From positions 62,001 through 126,000 of the forward strand of contig CAKSJP010000002.1 in NCBI GenBank assembly GCA_934463425.1: 64,000 nt of DNA. Reading direction: 5' to 3'. Below, piece after piece: positions 56,153-64,000 of the stretch. Made by a program: the position numbers and the translations under genes. Each line of letters opens with the position of its first letter. The stretch's first letter is position 1. Origin of the DNA: an uncultured Ruminococcus sp. (GTDB lineage: Bacteria; Bacillota; Clostridia; Oscillospirales; Ruminococcaceae). The notes under the pieces are model-generated. The model did no database searches and had not been told where the DNA came from. It worked only from the letters and a program-made list of their open reading frames with translations.

Positions 56153-57070
56153 TTACTGCCATTCCACTGCGGTCGTCGTTGTTTCTGTGGTAGTTGTGAT
56201 CGGAACGCCGTTTTCGTCTGTCTCTGCCACAGGATTTCCGTTTTCATCGGTGGCTGTGGTCTGAAGCGGCGCTGTAGTTTGCTGCTCTACAGCATCCTTA
56301 TCCCGATAAGAACACTGATGATCTCCCACCATAGTCAGATATCCCACCTTGTCTGCCGGAAGCTGCTCCAAAACGGTTTCTGCCAATGTGATCTTATAAT
56401 CCATATCGCTCCAGTTGCCCAGAGAAAACACCACCCTGTTATCAAACGTCAGGCTGATGTTATATTTATCTGTCACATCGATCCCTGTAACAGGACATTC
56501 CAGTCCCTTGGAGACCCGCGCCGCGACGGTCTGAAAGATCTTATCTTTTTGATGGTCTTTGGATGCCAGCTGCTGTCCCGGCTCCCGAACGGCTATTTCA
56601 AATCCGGTGATGGTGGGAAGCGCCGGATCCGCATCGGGACTGCTTTTCAAAATCTTTCCGGCAGCACTCACCTGCAGTGTGCCGTTAGAATCCGTCACAT
56701 TGAATGCGGCTTCACTGGGTGTAACGGTGATCACCAGGGTGTCCGGAAAATTTTTCTGGATCGTAACACTGTCCACAAATACCATGCGCGCCAGGATATT
56801 TTCCTTGATCTTGCTGCTGTCCAGCCGCATCATATTGTCTCCGGTATGTACACCGGAGGCTTTTGCCACATCTTCTGCCGTATACTGGGGGGCATCTCCG
56901 GCGATCTCAATGGTCTGAATGTTAAAAAACACCGTCATCGACAGAGAAACGCCCACGCCGATCACCAGTGCCATTACCAACAGTCCGTACAGCGGACGCA
57001 TCCGATTCCGGCGGCGTCTGCGCTTGGAACTCGCCTGGCTCTGGATCTCTGTTTTTTCCACATCCTGCAT
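56153..57070 (-). CDS. ftsQ: Division protein FtsQ/DivIB
   Basis: A 305-residue bitopic protein. A basic cytoplasmic start (SSKRRRRRNRMRP), one membrane helix (LYGLLVMALVIGVGVSLSM), a POTRA domain (IQTIEIAGDAPQYTAEDVAKA, with VDSVTIQKNFPDTLVITVTP) and the FtsQ domain (about 135-255). A Thr-rich tail follows (PITTTTETTTTAVEW). Together with DivIC and FtsL it activates FtsW-dependent septal synthesis. Last gene of the murE-ftsQ run. Confidence 0.9.
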   Translation of the reverse strand: MQDVEKTEIQSQASSKRRRRRNRMRPLYGLLVMALVIGVGVSLSMTVFFNIQTIEIAGDAPQYTAEDVAKASGVHTGDNMMRLDSSKIKENILARMVFVDSVTIQKNFPDTLVITVTPSEAAFNVTDSNGTLQVSAAGKILKSSPDADPALPTITGFEIAVREPGQQLASKDHQKDKIFQTVAARVSKGLECPVTGIDVTDKYNISLTFDNRVVFSLGNWSDMDYKITLAETVLEQLPADKVGYLTMVGDHQCSYRDKDAVEQQTTAPLQTTATDENGNPVAETDENGVPITTTTETTTTAVEWQ

Positions 57071-57094
57071 TGCTACTGCTCCTCACTTCTTTTT

Positions 57095-58360
57095 TCAGAT
57101 CGTATCTTCTGTTCGGGTGATCTTCGCGCCTGCACTGCAAAGCGCCTGTTCCATCGTCTCATAGCCCCGGTCAATATGGGCGATCTGGCGCACCTCTGTT
57201 TTGCCCTGTGCGCCCAATCCGGCAAGTACCATTGCTGCGCCGCCCCGCAGATCAGTGGCGGCAACCGAAGCACCGCTCAGGGCACGGACACCAGTCACCA
57301 CGGCGATCCTTCCGGCCACCCGGATCTTTGCGCCCATTTTTACCAGTGCGTCCACATGGCGATAGCGATTCTCAAAAATATTTTCCTCCAGAACGCTGAC
57401 ACCATTCGCCAGGCTGAGCATTGCCATAAAGATCGCCTGGGCATCTGTGGGAAATCCGGGATGGGGCATGGTTCGTACAGACGGTATCGCCCTAAGACGG
57501 CGGGGCGCTAACAAATGCAGGCGATCCGGTTCGGGAAAGATGCGGCATCCGGTCTGTTCCAACAGCGGCAGCATATTTTCCATGGAGCGAACATCTGCAT
57601 TGCGCAGACACAGCGTCCCGCCTGTGATCGCCGCCGCACCCAGATAAGTGACTCCGGCGATCCGGTCTGGCATAATGGCATAACGGCTGCCGCGGAGCTG
57701 TTTCACACCGCGGATCACGATAGTACTCTCGCCGTCTCCGGAAATGTCCGCACCGCAGGCGCGCAAAAACGCCGCCAGATCGCAGATCTCCGGCTCGCGC
57801 GCCGCATTGTGCAGCACCGTCCTGCCCTTTGCCAGAACTGCCGCCAGCATAATGTTTTCCGTCGCGCCCACAGAAGGAAACGGCAGATGGATCACTGCGC
57901 CGCAAAGTCCTTCCGGGGCAGTGCAGTCCAGCTGACCGCCATGTACAGAAAACTGCGCACCCATCTGCTGCAATGCATCCAGATGCATATCAATGGGGCG
58001 CGGTCCGAGTTCACAGCCGCCGGGATAAGAAACATGACAGCTGCCGGAACGCCCCAGAACTGCGCCCAGAAAAATAATAGACGAACGCATCTCCTGCATC
58101 AATGCCTCCGGAATGGTATCCGAACGCAGATCGCGCACGCCCACCGTCACGGTATGCTCCTGCATCATACAGCGGCAGCCCAGATGGGTCAGGATCCGGC
58201 AGGCAGCAAATACATCCGTCAGCCTGGGACAATTCTCCAGAATCGTCTCACCGTCACAGAGCAATGTCCCTGCCAGAATCGGCAGAGCGCTGTTTTTTGC
58301 TCCGTGCAGAAAGATCTCTCCTTCCAGCGGTATGCCGCCCTCAATCACCAGTTTTTGCAA
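57095..58360 (-). CDS. murA: UDP-N-acetylglucosamine 1-carboxyvinyltransferase
   Basis: The 421-residue enzyme for the first committed step of peptidoglycan synthesis (phosphoenolpyruvate transfer to UDP-GlcNAc). HGAKNSALPILAG at the N-terminus supplies the catalytic Lys-Asn; the loop YPGGCELGPRPIDMHL contains the active-site Cys that fosfomycin alkylates, so the enzyme is of the sensitive type. HPGFPTDAQAIFMAM and GGAAMVLAGL follow. Length is normal. Confidence 0.96.
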   Translation of the reverse strand: MQKLVIEGGIPLEGEIFLHGAKNSALPILAGTLLCDGETILENCPRLTDVFAACRILTHLGCRCMMQEHTVTVGVRDLRSDTIPEALMQEMRSSIIFLGAVLGRSGSCHVSYPGGCELGPRPIDMHLDALQQMGAQFSVHGGQLDCTAPEGLCGAVIHLPFPSVGATENIMLAAVLAKGRTVLHNAAREPEICDLAAFLRACGADISGDGESTIVIRGVKQLRGSRYAIMPDRIAGVTYLGAAAITGGTLCLRNADVRSMENMLPLLEQTGCRIFPEPDRLHLLAPRRLRAIPSVRTMPHPGFPTDAQAIFMAMLSLANGVSVLEENIFENRYRHVDALVKMGAKIRVAGRIAVVTGVRALSGASVAATDLRGGAAMVLAGLGAQGKTEVRQIAHIDRGYETMEQALCSAGAKITRTEDTI

Positions 58361-58419
58361 TCCGCATCACCTCTTTTTATTTTCAGTGTATGCGGCTGCA
58401 GAAAAATGGTGAAACGGGA

Positions 58420-59547
58420 TTATTTTGTCTTTTGGTACAGTCCGGAGATCACATTCCAGATACGCTCGTCGGTATCCGTGATCTCCAGTGCCTTTGCCTT
58501 CTGTCCCATCTCCGTCAGACGGGAACGGTCTGTATAGAGCTGTTCCACTTCCTGAATGATTCGCTCCGGAGAAGCGTCCTTCTGTTCGATCACAATGGCA
58601 GCGCCGGCATCTCCCAGCACATTGGCATTATGCAGCTGGTGGTTTCCGGTGACAATAGGAGACGGGATCAGAATTGAACCGCGTCCGGCTGCCTCCAGCT
58701 CTGCCAGCGTCGAAGCACCCGAACGGCAGATCACCAGATCAGCCGCCGCCAGACAGACATCCATGTCATTGATATACTCTGTGATTCTCAGACGGTCACT
58801 TTTCATGGGAATACCGGCTTCCTGCATTGCCTTCGGGAACGATTCCTTCCCCATGCCGCCGTAGCCGTGGATATGGTTGATCGCCATGCCCTTTTTTACA
58901 TGCCACGGGATCACCTTTGCCATTGCCTCATTGATACATCCTGCGCCCAGGCTGCCGCCAAAGGACAGGATGCACATTCCGTCATCGAAGCCCAGCTGCT
59001 TTCGGGCAGCTGCCTTGTCCATGCCGGCGATGCCGCCGCGCACCGGAAGACCGGTCACCGTATAGGCGCAGTCCGGATGCAGATAGTCCAGTGCTTTCTC
59101 CACAGTGAGCATCACATGGTCCACTTCCTTTGCCAGCATCTTATTGGTGACACCGGGAAAAGCGTTCTGCTCGTGGATGGCGCAAGGGATCCCCATATGC
59201 GCTGCCGCATGGAGAATCGGCCCTGCCACATAGCCGCCGGTGCCAATGGCGATGTCCGGCTGGAACTGTTTCAGGATCTGCTTGGCGCGGTGCTGTGACG
59301 TTGCCAGATAGTATGCCGCTTTACAGTTTCGGCGAATGTTCTTCCAGCTCAGCTTTCGCTGAAAGCCTGCCACATGCATGGTCTCCATGCGATAGCCTGC
59401 CTGAGGCACGAGCCGCGCTTCCATGCCGTTGGGTGTTCCCACAAAGAGAAATTCCGCAGACGGTTCATGCTGCTTGATAATCGATGCAATGGCGAGCGCC
59501 GGATTGATATGACCGCCGGTGCCGCCTCCTGCCAATAATACTTTCAC
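58420..59547 (-). CDS. murG: UDP-GlcNAc:lipid I transferase MurG
   Basis: A 375-residue membrane-associated glycosyltransferase that makes lipid II. N-terminal loop LLAGGGTGGHINPALAIA, second loop IGTGGYVAGPIL with HEQNAFPGVTNKML, and the C-terminal donor site ICRSGASTLAELEAAGRGSILIP. The GTG start overlaps the ftsW stop by 4 bases (GTGA), so the two are coupled. Confidence 0.96.
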   Translation of the reverse strand: MKVLLAGGGTGGHINPALAIASIIKQHEPSAEFLFVGTPNGMEARLVPQAGYRMETMHVAGFQRKLSWKNIRRNCKAAYYLATSQHRAKQILKQFQPDIAIGTGGYVAGPILHAAAHMGIPCAIHEQNAFPGVTNKMLAKEVDHVMLTVEKALDYLHPDCAYTVTGLPVRGGIAGMDKAAARKQLGFDDGMCILSFGGSLGAGCINEAMAKVIPWHVKKGMAINHIHGYGGMGKESFPKAMQEAGIPMKSDRLRITEYINDMDVCLAAADLVICRSGASTLAELEAAGRGSILIPSPIVTGNHQLHNANVLGDAGAAIVIEQKDASPERIIQEVEQLYTDRSRLTEMGQKAKALEITDTDERIWNVISGLYQKTK

Positions 59548-60797
59548 GCGTTACCTCCCAGCGGTCGCTCCGCTTCTTCTGTCTGTTTCTGCGGTACAGC
59601 AGATTTTGCTCCCACGCGATACCGCACACGAGAAATATTCAGCACGATTCCCATTTCTGCCAGCTGCAGGATCAGCGCTGTTCCGCCGTAGCTGAAAAAC
59701 GGCAGGCTGATACCGGTATTGGGAATGAGATTGCTGACAACTGCAATGTTAAAAAATGCCTGCAAGCCAATATGCGAAGTCAGTCCGATCGCAACTAGCA
59801 TCCCGAACTTGTCACGGGCATGCATACCGATATAAAATCCGCGGATGACCAGCATCGCAAACAGCAGCACAACGGTCAGCGCGCCCACAAATCCCAGTTC
59901 CTCGCAGACAATGGAAAAGACAAAGTCATTTTTTGTCTCCGGCAGGTAAAGATACTTCTGCCGGGATTCGCCCAGTCCCAGACCGAACAAGCCGCCGGAA
60001 CCGATGGCAATCAAAGACTGACAGGTCTGCCAGGTATCACCCAGGCTGTCAGAAAACGGGTCGCGCCAGGAGGCGATACGCTTTCCGATATAGGCATAGC
60101 TGTCAGACATAATAAAACCGATCAGCAGCGCTGCGCCAACTGCCACAATCCCGAGGATGAAAAACTGCTTGATATCTGCACCGCCCACAAAGATCAGGAT
60201 GATGCAGGTCATGGCGATCAAAACCGTTGCCGAAAGGTGCGGCTCTTTGATAAGCAGTGCCGCCGGTACTGCTATAGCAAACAGCAACGGCAAAAGTCCC
60301 TTGCGAAAACTGCGCATATTGTCATAGTTCCTGTCGATGATATAGGCAAAGAAAATGACAATGCCGATCTTCATGAGCTCTGAAGGCTGAAAGTTAAAGC
60401 CGCCGATGGCGATCCATCGGGTCGCACCGCCGTCAGTGACACCGATGCCCGGAACAAATACCAGGATCAGCAGAAGGATCGGCAGGATGTAAGCGCAGAC
60501 CGCAATGAATTTTTTTTGCAGAAAATGATAATCCACCAAGCATAGCCCGCACATGATCACCAGACCAAAAACTGCATTCTTGATCTGGCTTACAGCATAA
60601 TACGTGCCGTCTTTTCCCTCTGCGATCGCCCAGGCATAACTGGCGGAGAACATCATGACGATGCCCATGACCAACAGCGCGATAATGATCAGAAAAAACG
60701 GAAGATCGACTTCGCCGTACCGCACATTCCGCTGCCACAGGGGCAGCGTAAAATGATGCTTTTTGTGTTTTGTTCCGGCAGCTGTTTGTTCCGCCAT
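59544..60797 (-). CDS. ftsW: Lipid II polymerase FtsW (SEDS family)
   Basis: A 417-residue ten-helix SEDS glycosyltransferase acting at the septum. Motifs: VMGIVMMFSASYAWA, GGATRWIAIGGFNFQPSELMK, SWRDPFSDSLGDTWQTCQSL, GGLFGLGLGESRQKYLYLPE, and GISLPFFSYGGTALI. The catalytic Asp region is GESRQKYLYLPETKNDFVFS. The position between murG and mraY favours FtsW over RodA. AAGGAGG precedes the ATG at 60797. Confidence 0.94.
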   Translation of the reverse strand: MAEQTAAGTKHKKHHFTLPLWQRNVRYGEVDLPFFLIIIALLVMGIVMMFSASYAWAIAEGKDGTYYAVSQIKNAVFGLVIMCGLCLVDYHFLQKKFIAVCAYILPILLLILVFVPGIGVTDGGATRWIAIGGFNFQPSELMKIGIVIFFAYIIDRNYDNMRSFRKGLLPLLFAIAVPAALLIKEPHLSATVLIAMTCIILIFVGGADIKQFFILGIVAVGAALLIGFIMSDSYAYIGKRIASWRDPFSDSLGDTWQTCQSLIAIGSGGLFGLGLGESRQKYLYLPETKNDFVFSIVCEELGFVGALTVVLLFAMLVIRGFYIGMHARDKFGMLVAIGLTSHIGLQAFFNIAVVSNLIPNTGISLPFFSYGGTALILQLAEMGIVLNISRVRYRVGAKSAVPQKQTEEAERPLGGNA

Positions 60798-60822
60798 ATG
60801 CAACCTCCTTTGGCCTTGCTGC

Positions 60823-61851
60823 TTACAGAAGCACCAGCAGCAGTCCGCACAGTCCGGCAACTGCGCCGAACAGAGAAAATGTGATCACGATCTTATACTC
60901 ACTGAATCCGCTCATCTCAAAGTGATGGTGGATCGGTGTCATCTTAAAGATGCGGCGTCCCTCGCCGTACTTCTTTTTGGTATACTTAAAATAGGTGACC
61001 TGGATCATGACAGAAAGCGCTTCCAGAATATATACCAGAGCCACCAGGATCATGCTGAGATGCTGATGTGTCGCCAGACCGATGGCTGCCACTGCCGCAC
61101 CCAGATACATAGAACCGGTATCACCCATGAAGCATTTCGCCGGGTGCAGATTCCACACCAGAAAGCCCAGACAGCCGCCGGCGAGTGCCATTGTGAACAG
61201 CGTGTAGCTGCCCATCTGGAGTCTGCTGCAGATCAGGGTAAAGATCAGCATTGCCACCAGTGTCACCGTACCGCAGAGTCCGTCTACGCCGTCAGTCAGA
61301 TTGACTGCATTGGTCAGATACAGGATCACCAGCACCATCAGCGGATAATAGAACCACTTGATGTCAAACGAAGTGAAGCCCAGTCCGATGGTGGTGTCCC
61401 GGTCGCCCAGCCAATACATTGCCGCCAGCCACAGCACCGCTGCCACTACCTGCAGCACGATCTTCTGCATGGGCTTCAGACCCTCGTTCTGTTTCTTCGC
61501 CACCTTTGCGAAGTCATCGATGAATCCGATCACGCCGAACAGCAGACAAAACAGCATGCAGCTCAGTACGCGAAGCGCTTCACGGTTGCTGAGGGTAGAG
61601 ACAAAATCCGTCGTCCCGAAAAAGCGGTACAGCGCATAGCCGACGCAAGTGGCGATTATACTGCCCGCAATAAACAGGATGCCGCCCATGGTGGGTGTGC
61701 CCTGCTTGTTGGCATGCCAGCTGGGGCCAAAGTTGACCTTGATGGGCTGACCGAATTTCAGCTTGTGCAGCCAGGGCAACAGCGCCTTTCCGCCCAGGGC
61801 GGCAATGACAAACGCCAGCAATCCTACGAGAATGTTAATCCAAAACGGCAT
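60823..61851 (-). CDS. mraY: Phospho-MurNAc-pentapeptide transferase
   Basis: A 342-residue ten-helix enzyme that forms lipid I. Motifs: KQGTPTMGGILFI, FGVIGFIDDFAKV (DD metal site), LTNAVNLTDGVDGLCG (the NxxNxxDGxDG block) and TPIHHHFEMSGFSE. Start 61851 has GGAGGAAA before it and lies 17 bases inside murF. murD, which often follows mraY, is missing: ftsW starts 25 bases later. Confidence 0.96.
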   Translation of the reverse strand: MPFWINILVGLLAFVIAALGGKALLPWLHKLKFGQPIKVNFGPSWHANKQGTPTMGGILFIAGSIIATCVGYALYRFFGTTDFVSTLSNREALRVLSCMLFCLLFGVIGFIDDFAKVAKKQNEGLKPMQKIVLQVVAAVLWLAAMYWLGDRDTTIGLGFTSFDIKWFYYPLMVLVILYLTNAVNLTDGVDGLCGTVTLVAMLIFTLICSRLQMGSYTLFTMALAGGCLGFLVWNLHPAKCFMGDTGSMYLGAAVAAIGLATHQHLSMILVALVYILEALSVMIQVTYFKYTKKKYGEGRRIFKMTPIHHHFEMSGFSEYKIVITFSLFGAVAGLCGLLLVLL

Positions 61852-63217
61852 GATCCGTTTCCTCCTCCTGCTCAAAAATTACGTCGATGCAATCTTCCAG
61901 GTGCATGCCGCGGCTCGCTTTGAACAATACTGCATCACCCGGACGGAGATACTGCCGGATCACACGGCACAGCTCCCGGCGGTCTTCGGTATGATACACC
62001 GCCACTTTCTGCATCGCAGCGCGCTGTGCCAGATAAAAGGACTCTCTGCCAAAGCAGAACAGTGCATCTACTTCGCTGTTCGCCGCCATATCGCCTACCA
62101 GCGTATGCAGCTGACGGGACATCTCGCCCAGCTCCAGCATATCGCCCAGAACAGCAACATGTCTGCCCTTGCAAGGCAGATCACGGAGCACCGTCAGTGC
62201 CGCCTTCATAGAATCCGGACTGGCGTTATAACAGTCCGCAATGATGGTATATGCGCCCCGGCGGTAAATATTCTGACGCAGCCCCACGGTGTGATACTGT
62301 GCCAGTGCCTTGCAGATCTGCTCCGGCGCAATGCCCGCCAGTCTGCCCACGCAAAACGCTGCCAGTGCATTCATCACATTGTGATCTCCGGCGCAGGGCA
62401 GTTCTGCCGGATAGAGCCTTCCGTCCTCTGTCTGGATGGAAAAGCTGGTGGACTGTGCCTGACGCTCCACATGCACCGCACGGACATCTGCCTTGCTGCT
62501 GTGCATGCCATAGGTGATGACCGGACGGGACAGCTCTTTTTTCAGCGGTGCAAGCAGCGGATCGTCTCCGTTCACCACCAACGGCGCATCCTCTGCCATG
62601 CCGTCCTGGATCTCCAGCTTTGCCTGACGGATGCCTTCCTGGGTCTTGAGGTTTTCAATATGCGAATAGCCGATGTTGGTAATGACGCCAACAGACGGCT
62701 CAGCCGTCCGGGAAAGGCGGCTGATCTCGCCGAAATGTGACATGCCCATTTCGATGACGGCAGCCTCGTGGCTGTCCTCCATCTGGAGCAGTGTTTTCGG
62801 GAGGCCGATCTCGTTGTTCAGATTTCCCTGGGTTTTCAGGGTGTTGAACTGCGATTCCAGCACACAGGCGATCATTTCCTTGGTGGTTGTCTTTCCGACG
62901 CTTCCGGTGATACCCACCAAAAACGGATGGAATTTTTCCCGATAGAACCGTGCGATCTGCAGCAGTGCCTTTCCGGTATCCTTTACCACCAGGCAAGGAC
63001 AGCCTGCAACGGGTCTATCTGTGACCGCCGCAGCAGCGCCGGCTTCGATTGCCTGCTTTGCAAATTCGTTTCCGTCAAATTTTGCGCCGCGCAGCGCCAC
63101 AAACAAACAGCCCTGCGGCAGATCACGGGTATCTGTGCTGACACAGGTGATCTCTGCCTCCACCGGCACATCACAGTCCAGCACGGATTTTAACTCTGAC
63201 AACATCCAAGGTTTCAT
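61835..63217 (-). CDS. murF: UDP-MurNAc-tripeptide:D-Ala-D-Ala ligase
   Basis: A 460-residue Mur ligase that adds D-Ala-D-Ala. P-loop VGITGSVGKTTTKEMI, then GNLNNEIGLPKTLL, EMGMSHFGEISRLS and, in the C-terminal domain, IADCYNASPDSMKAAL and AVLGDMLELG. Length and motif order are typical. It overlaps mraY by 17 bases. Confidence 0.96.
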   Translation of the reverse strand: MKPWMLSELKSVLDCDVPVEAEITCVSTDTRDLPQGCLFVALRGAKFDGNEFAKQAIEAGAAAAVTDRPVAGCPCLVVKDTGKALLQIARFYREKFHPFLVGITGSVGKTTTKEMIACVLESQFNTLKTQGNLNNEIGLPKTLLQMEDSHEAAVIEMGMSHFGEISRLSRTAEPSVGVITNIGYSHIENLKTQEGIRQAKLEIQDGMAEDAPLVVNGDDPLLAPLKKELSRPVITYGMHSSKADVRAVHVERQAQSTSFSIQTEDGRLYPAELPCAGDHNVMNALAAFCVGRLAGIAPEQICKALAQYHTVGLRQNIYRRGAYTIIADCYNASPDSMKAALTVLRDLPCKGRHVAVLGDMLELGEMSRQLHTLVGDMAANSEVDALFCFGRESFYLAQRAAMQKVAVYHTEDRRELCRVIRQYLRPGDAVLFKASRGMHLEDCIDVIFEQEEETDHAVLD

Positions 63218-63238
63218 CTCAATCTCCCCCAGTTTCGT

Positions 63239-64000
63239 TTATCGCTCAGGAACAAGCGGCAGACAGTCACGCACGATCTCCCGTTCGTCCATATGAATAT
63301 GCACACCGTTTTTCAATACCTGATAATCTTCATGACCCTTTCCGGCGAGAACGATCACATCCTCCGGCTGTGCCAGCTGCATGCTCCGCAGGATGGCTTC
63401 CTTCCGGTCGATGACAACCTCATAGGGCACATTGCTGCCCTCCAGTCCGGTGAGAATGTCGGCGATGATCGCCTCCGGCTCTTCGTCTCTGGGATTATCC
63501 GAAGTAATGACCAGGAAATCCGCATAGTTCGCCGCAGCCTTCGCCATCTTCGGGCGCTTGGTCGCATCCCGGTTGCCGCCGCAGCCAAACAGGCAGATCA
63601 GCCTGCCCTTGGTGTATTCCTTTACGCTCCGGAGAATGTTCTCCACCGCATCCGGCGTATGAGCATAGTCACAGATCACGGTGAAGTCCCTGCCGGTAGG
63701 AATCACCTCACACCGGCCGCGGACACCGGTACAGGTCGCCAGCGCGCTGCGGATCTCTCCCATGGGCAGCCCCACGGCATGGCATGCCGCCACTGCCGCC
63801 AGGGCATTGGACACGTTAAACATTCCGGTCAGATGCAGATCTACCGGATAGGACTTTCCGCCGCAGCACAGCCAGAAGCTTGTGCCGCCGGCGCGGAGCT
63901 TGATGGCATCCGCATAGAAATCCGCCTGACCGCAGTTATCATAAGTAATTACCGGACAAGTCACTTCATCCCGCAGCCGTCTGCCATAAGCATCGTCTGT
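63239..64000 (-). CDS. murE: UDP-MurNAc-L-Ala-D-Glu:meso-DAP ligase, C-terminal part
   Basis: Only the last 253 residues are in the window; the frame is open to the right edge. Visible are the middle-domain end (LTGMFNVSNALAAVA), the C-terminal domain (CDYAHTPDAVENIL, GCGGNRDATKRPKM) and DNPRDEEP. DNPR is the meso-diaminopimelate recognition motif, so this organism probably has DAP, not lysine, in its wall. It lies 21 bases before murF and begins the visible cluster. Confidence 0.95.
   Translation of the reverse strand, partial: TDDAYGRRLRDEVTCPVITYDNCGQADFYADAIKLRAGGTSFWLCCGGKSYPVDLHLTGMFNVSNALAAVAACHAVGLPMGEIRSALATCTGVRGRCEVIPTGRDFTVICDYAHTPDAVENILRSVKEYTKGRLICLFGCGGNRDATKRPKMAKAAANYADFLVITSDNPRDEEPEAIIADILTGLEGSNVPYEVVIDRKEAILRSMQLAQPEDVIVLAGKGHEDYQVLKNGVHIHMDEREIVRDCLPLVPER

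Overview
The window looks like a chromosomal segment of a Gram-positive, spore-forming, anaerobic Clostridia, most likely a Ruminococcus-type member of the Oscillospiraceae. The evidence is a division and cell-wall cluster with a meso-DAP-type MurE (DNPR motif), the yabP-yabQ-divIC-yabR sporulation and division group, an IspH-S1 fusion, and secreted proteins with dockerin modules and a cohesin-like domain (cellulosome parts). Most genes are GC-rich. One stretch at about 26.8-28.0 kb is clearly AT-rich. No tRNA, rRNA, CRISPR array, prophage or complete IS was seen.

Layout. 1-2.4 kb: a cut-off YwaF-like membrane protein, a dockerin remnant, and a glycosyltransferase plus collagen-like protein pair. 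2.4-11.1 kb (minus strand): LysR regulator, gpsA-plsY-der, rpmF-yceD, a small P-loop protein, pgi, a DD-carboxypeptidase homologue that has lost its catalytic motifs, and an HPr-like protein without the active-site His. 11.3-16.5 kb (plus): mtaB and purL. 16.6-26.7 kb (minus): trkA-trkH, an LCP protein with NGYPQ repeats, a degenerate P-type-ATPase-like membrane protein, rlmB, a small membrane protein and a sialate O-acetylesterase. 27.0-41.6 kb (plus): two secreted dockerin proteins, a flavin reductase, tepA-ftsK, a REP-associated transposase, ygiQ, a ComEC-type metallo-beta-lactamase plus DUF3006, a BaiN-like flavoprotein, and cmk-plsC-ispH/S1. 41.8-42.1 kb: a compact locus with the layout of a type I toxin-antitoxin system. 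42.2-51.2 kb (minus): aag, a zinc-ribbon membrane protein, rqcH, rlmA-nif3-trmK, DUF1858 and zinc-ribbon proteins, a sigma factor, and yabR-divIC-yabQ-yabP. 51.3-54.7 kb (plus): secG-rnr-pnuC. 54.8-64.0 kb (minus): ftsZ, and ftsQ-murA-murG-ftsW-mraY-murF-murE, which runs off the right edge.

How the genes fit together. Much of the window serves envelope growth: phospholipid precursors (gpsA, plsY, plsC), lipid II synthesis and septation (murE to ftsZ, divIC), wall-polymer attachment (LCP protein), and spore cortex (yabP/yabQ). A second theme is translation and RNA handling: der, rpmF, yceD, rlmB, rlmA, trmK, mtaB, rnr, rqcH and the S1 proteins.

The most notable non-routine elements are: (1) a 35-residue membrane peptide gene with a consensus promoter, a hairpin over its Shine-Dalgarno and a convergent antisense RNA promoter; (2) a RAYT transposase whose reading frame contains two copies of the palindromic repeat also found in nearby intergenic DNA; (3) two probable pseudoenzymes (a DD-carboxypeptidase fold and a P-type ATPase fold); (4) a compact three-way-junction leader upstream of pgi; and (5) a glycosyltransferase paired with a Gly-X-Thr collagen protein. 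All of this comes from reading the sequence; no database search was run.
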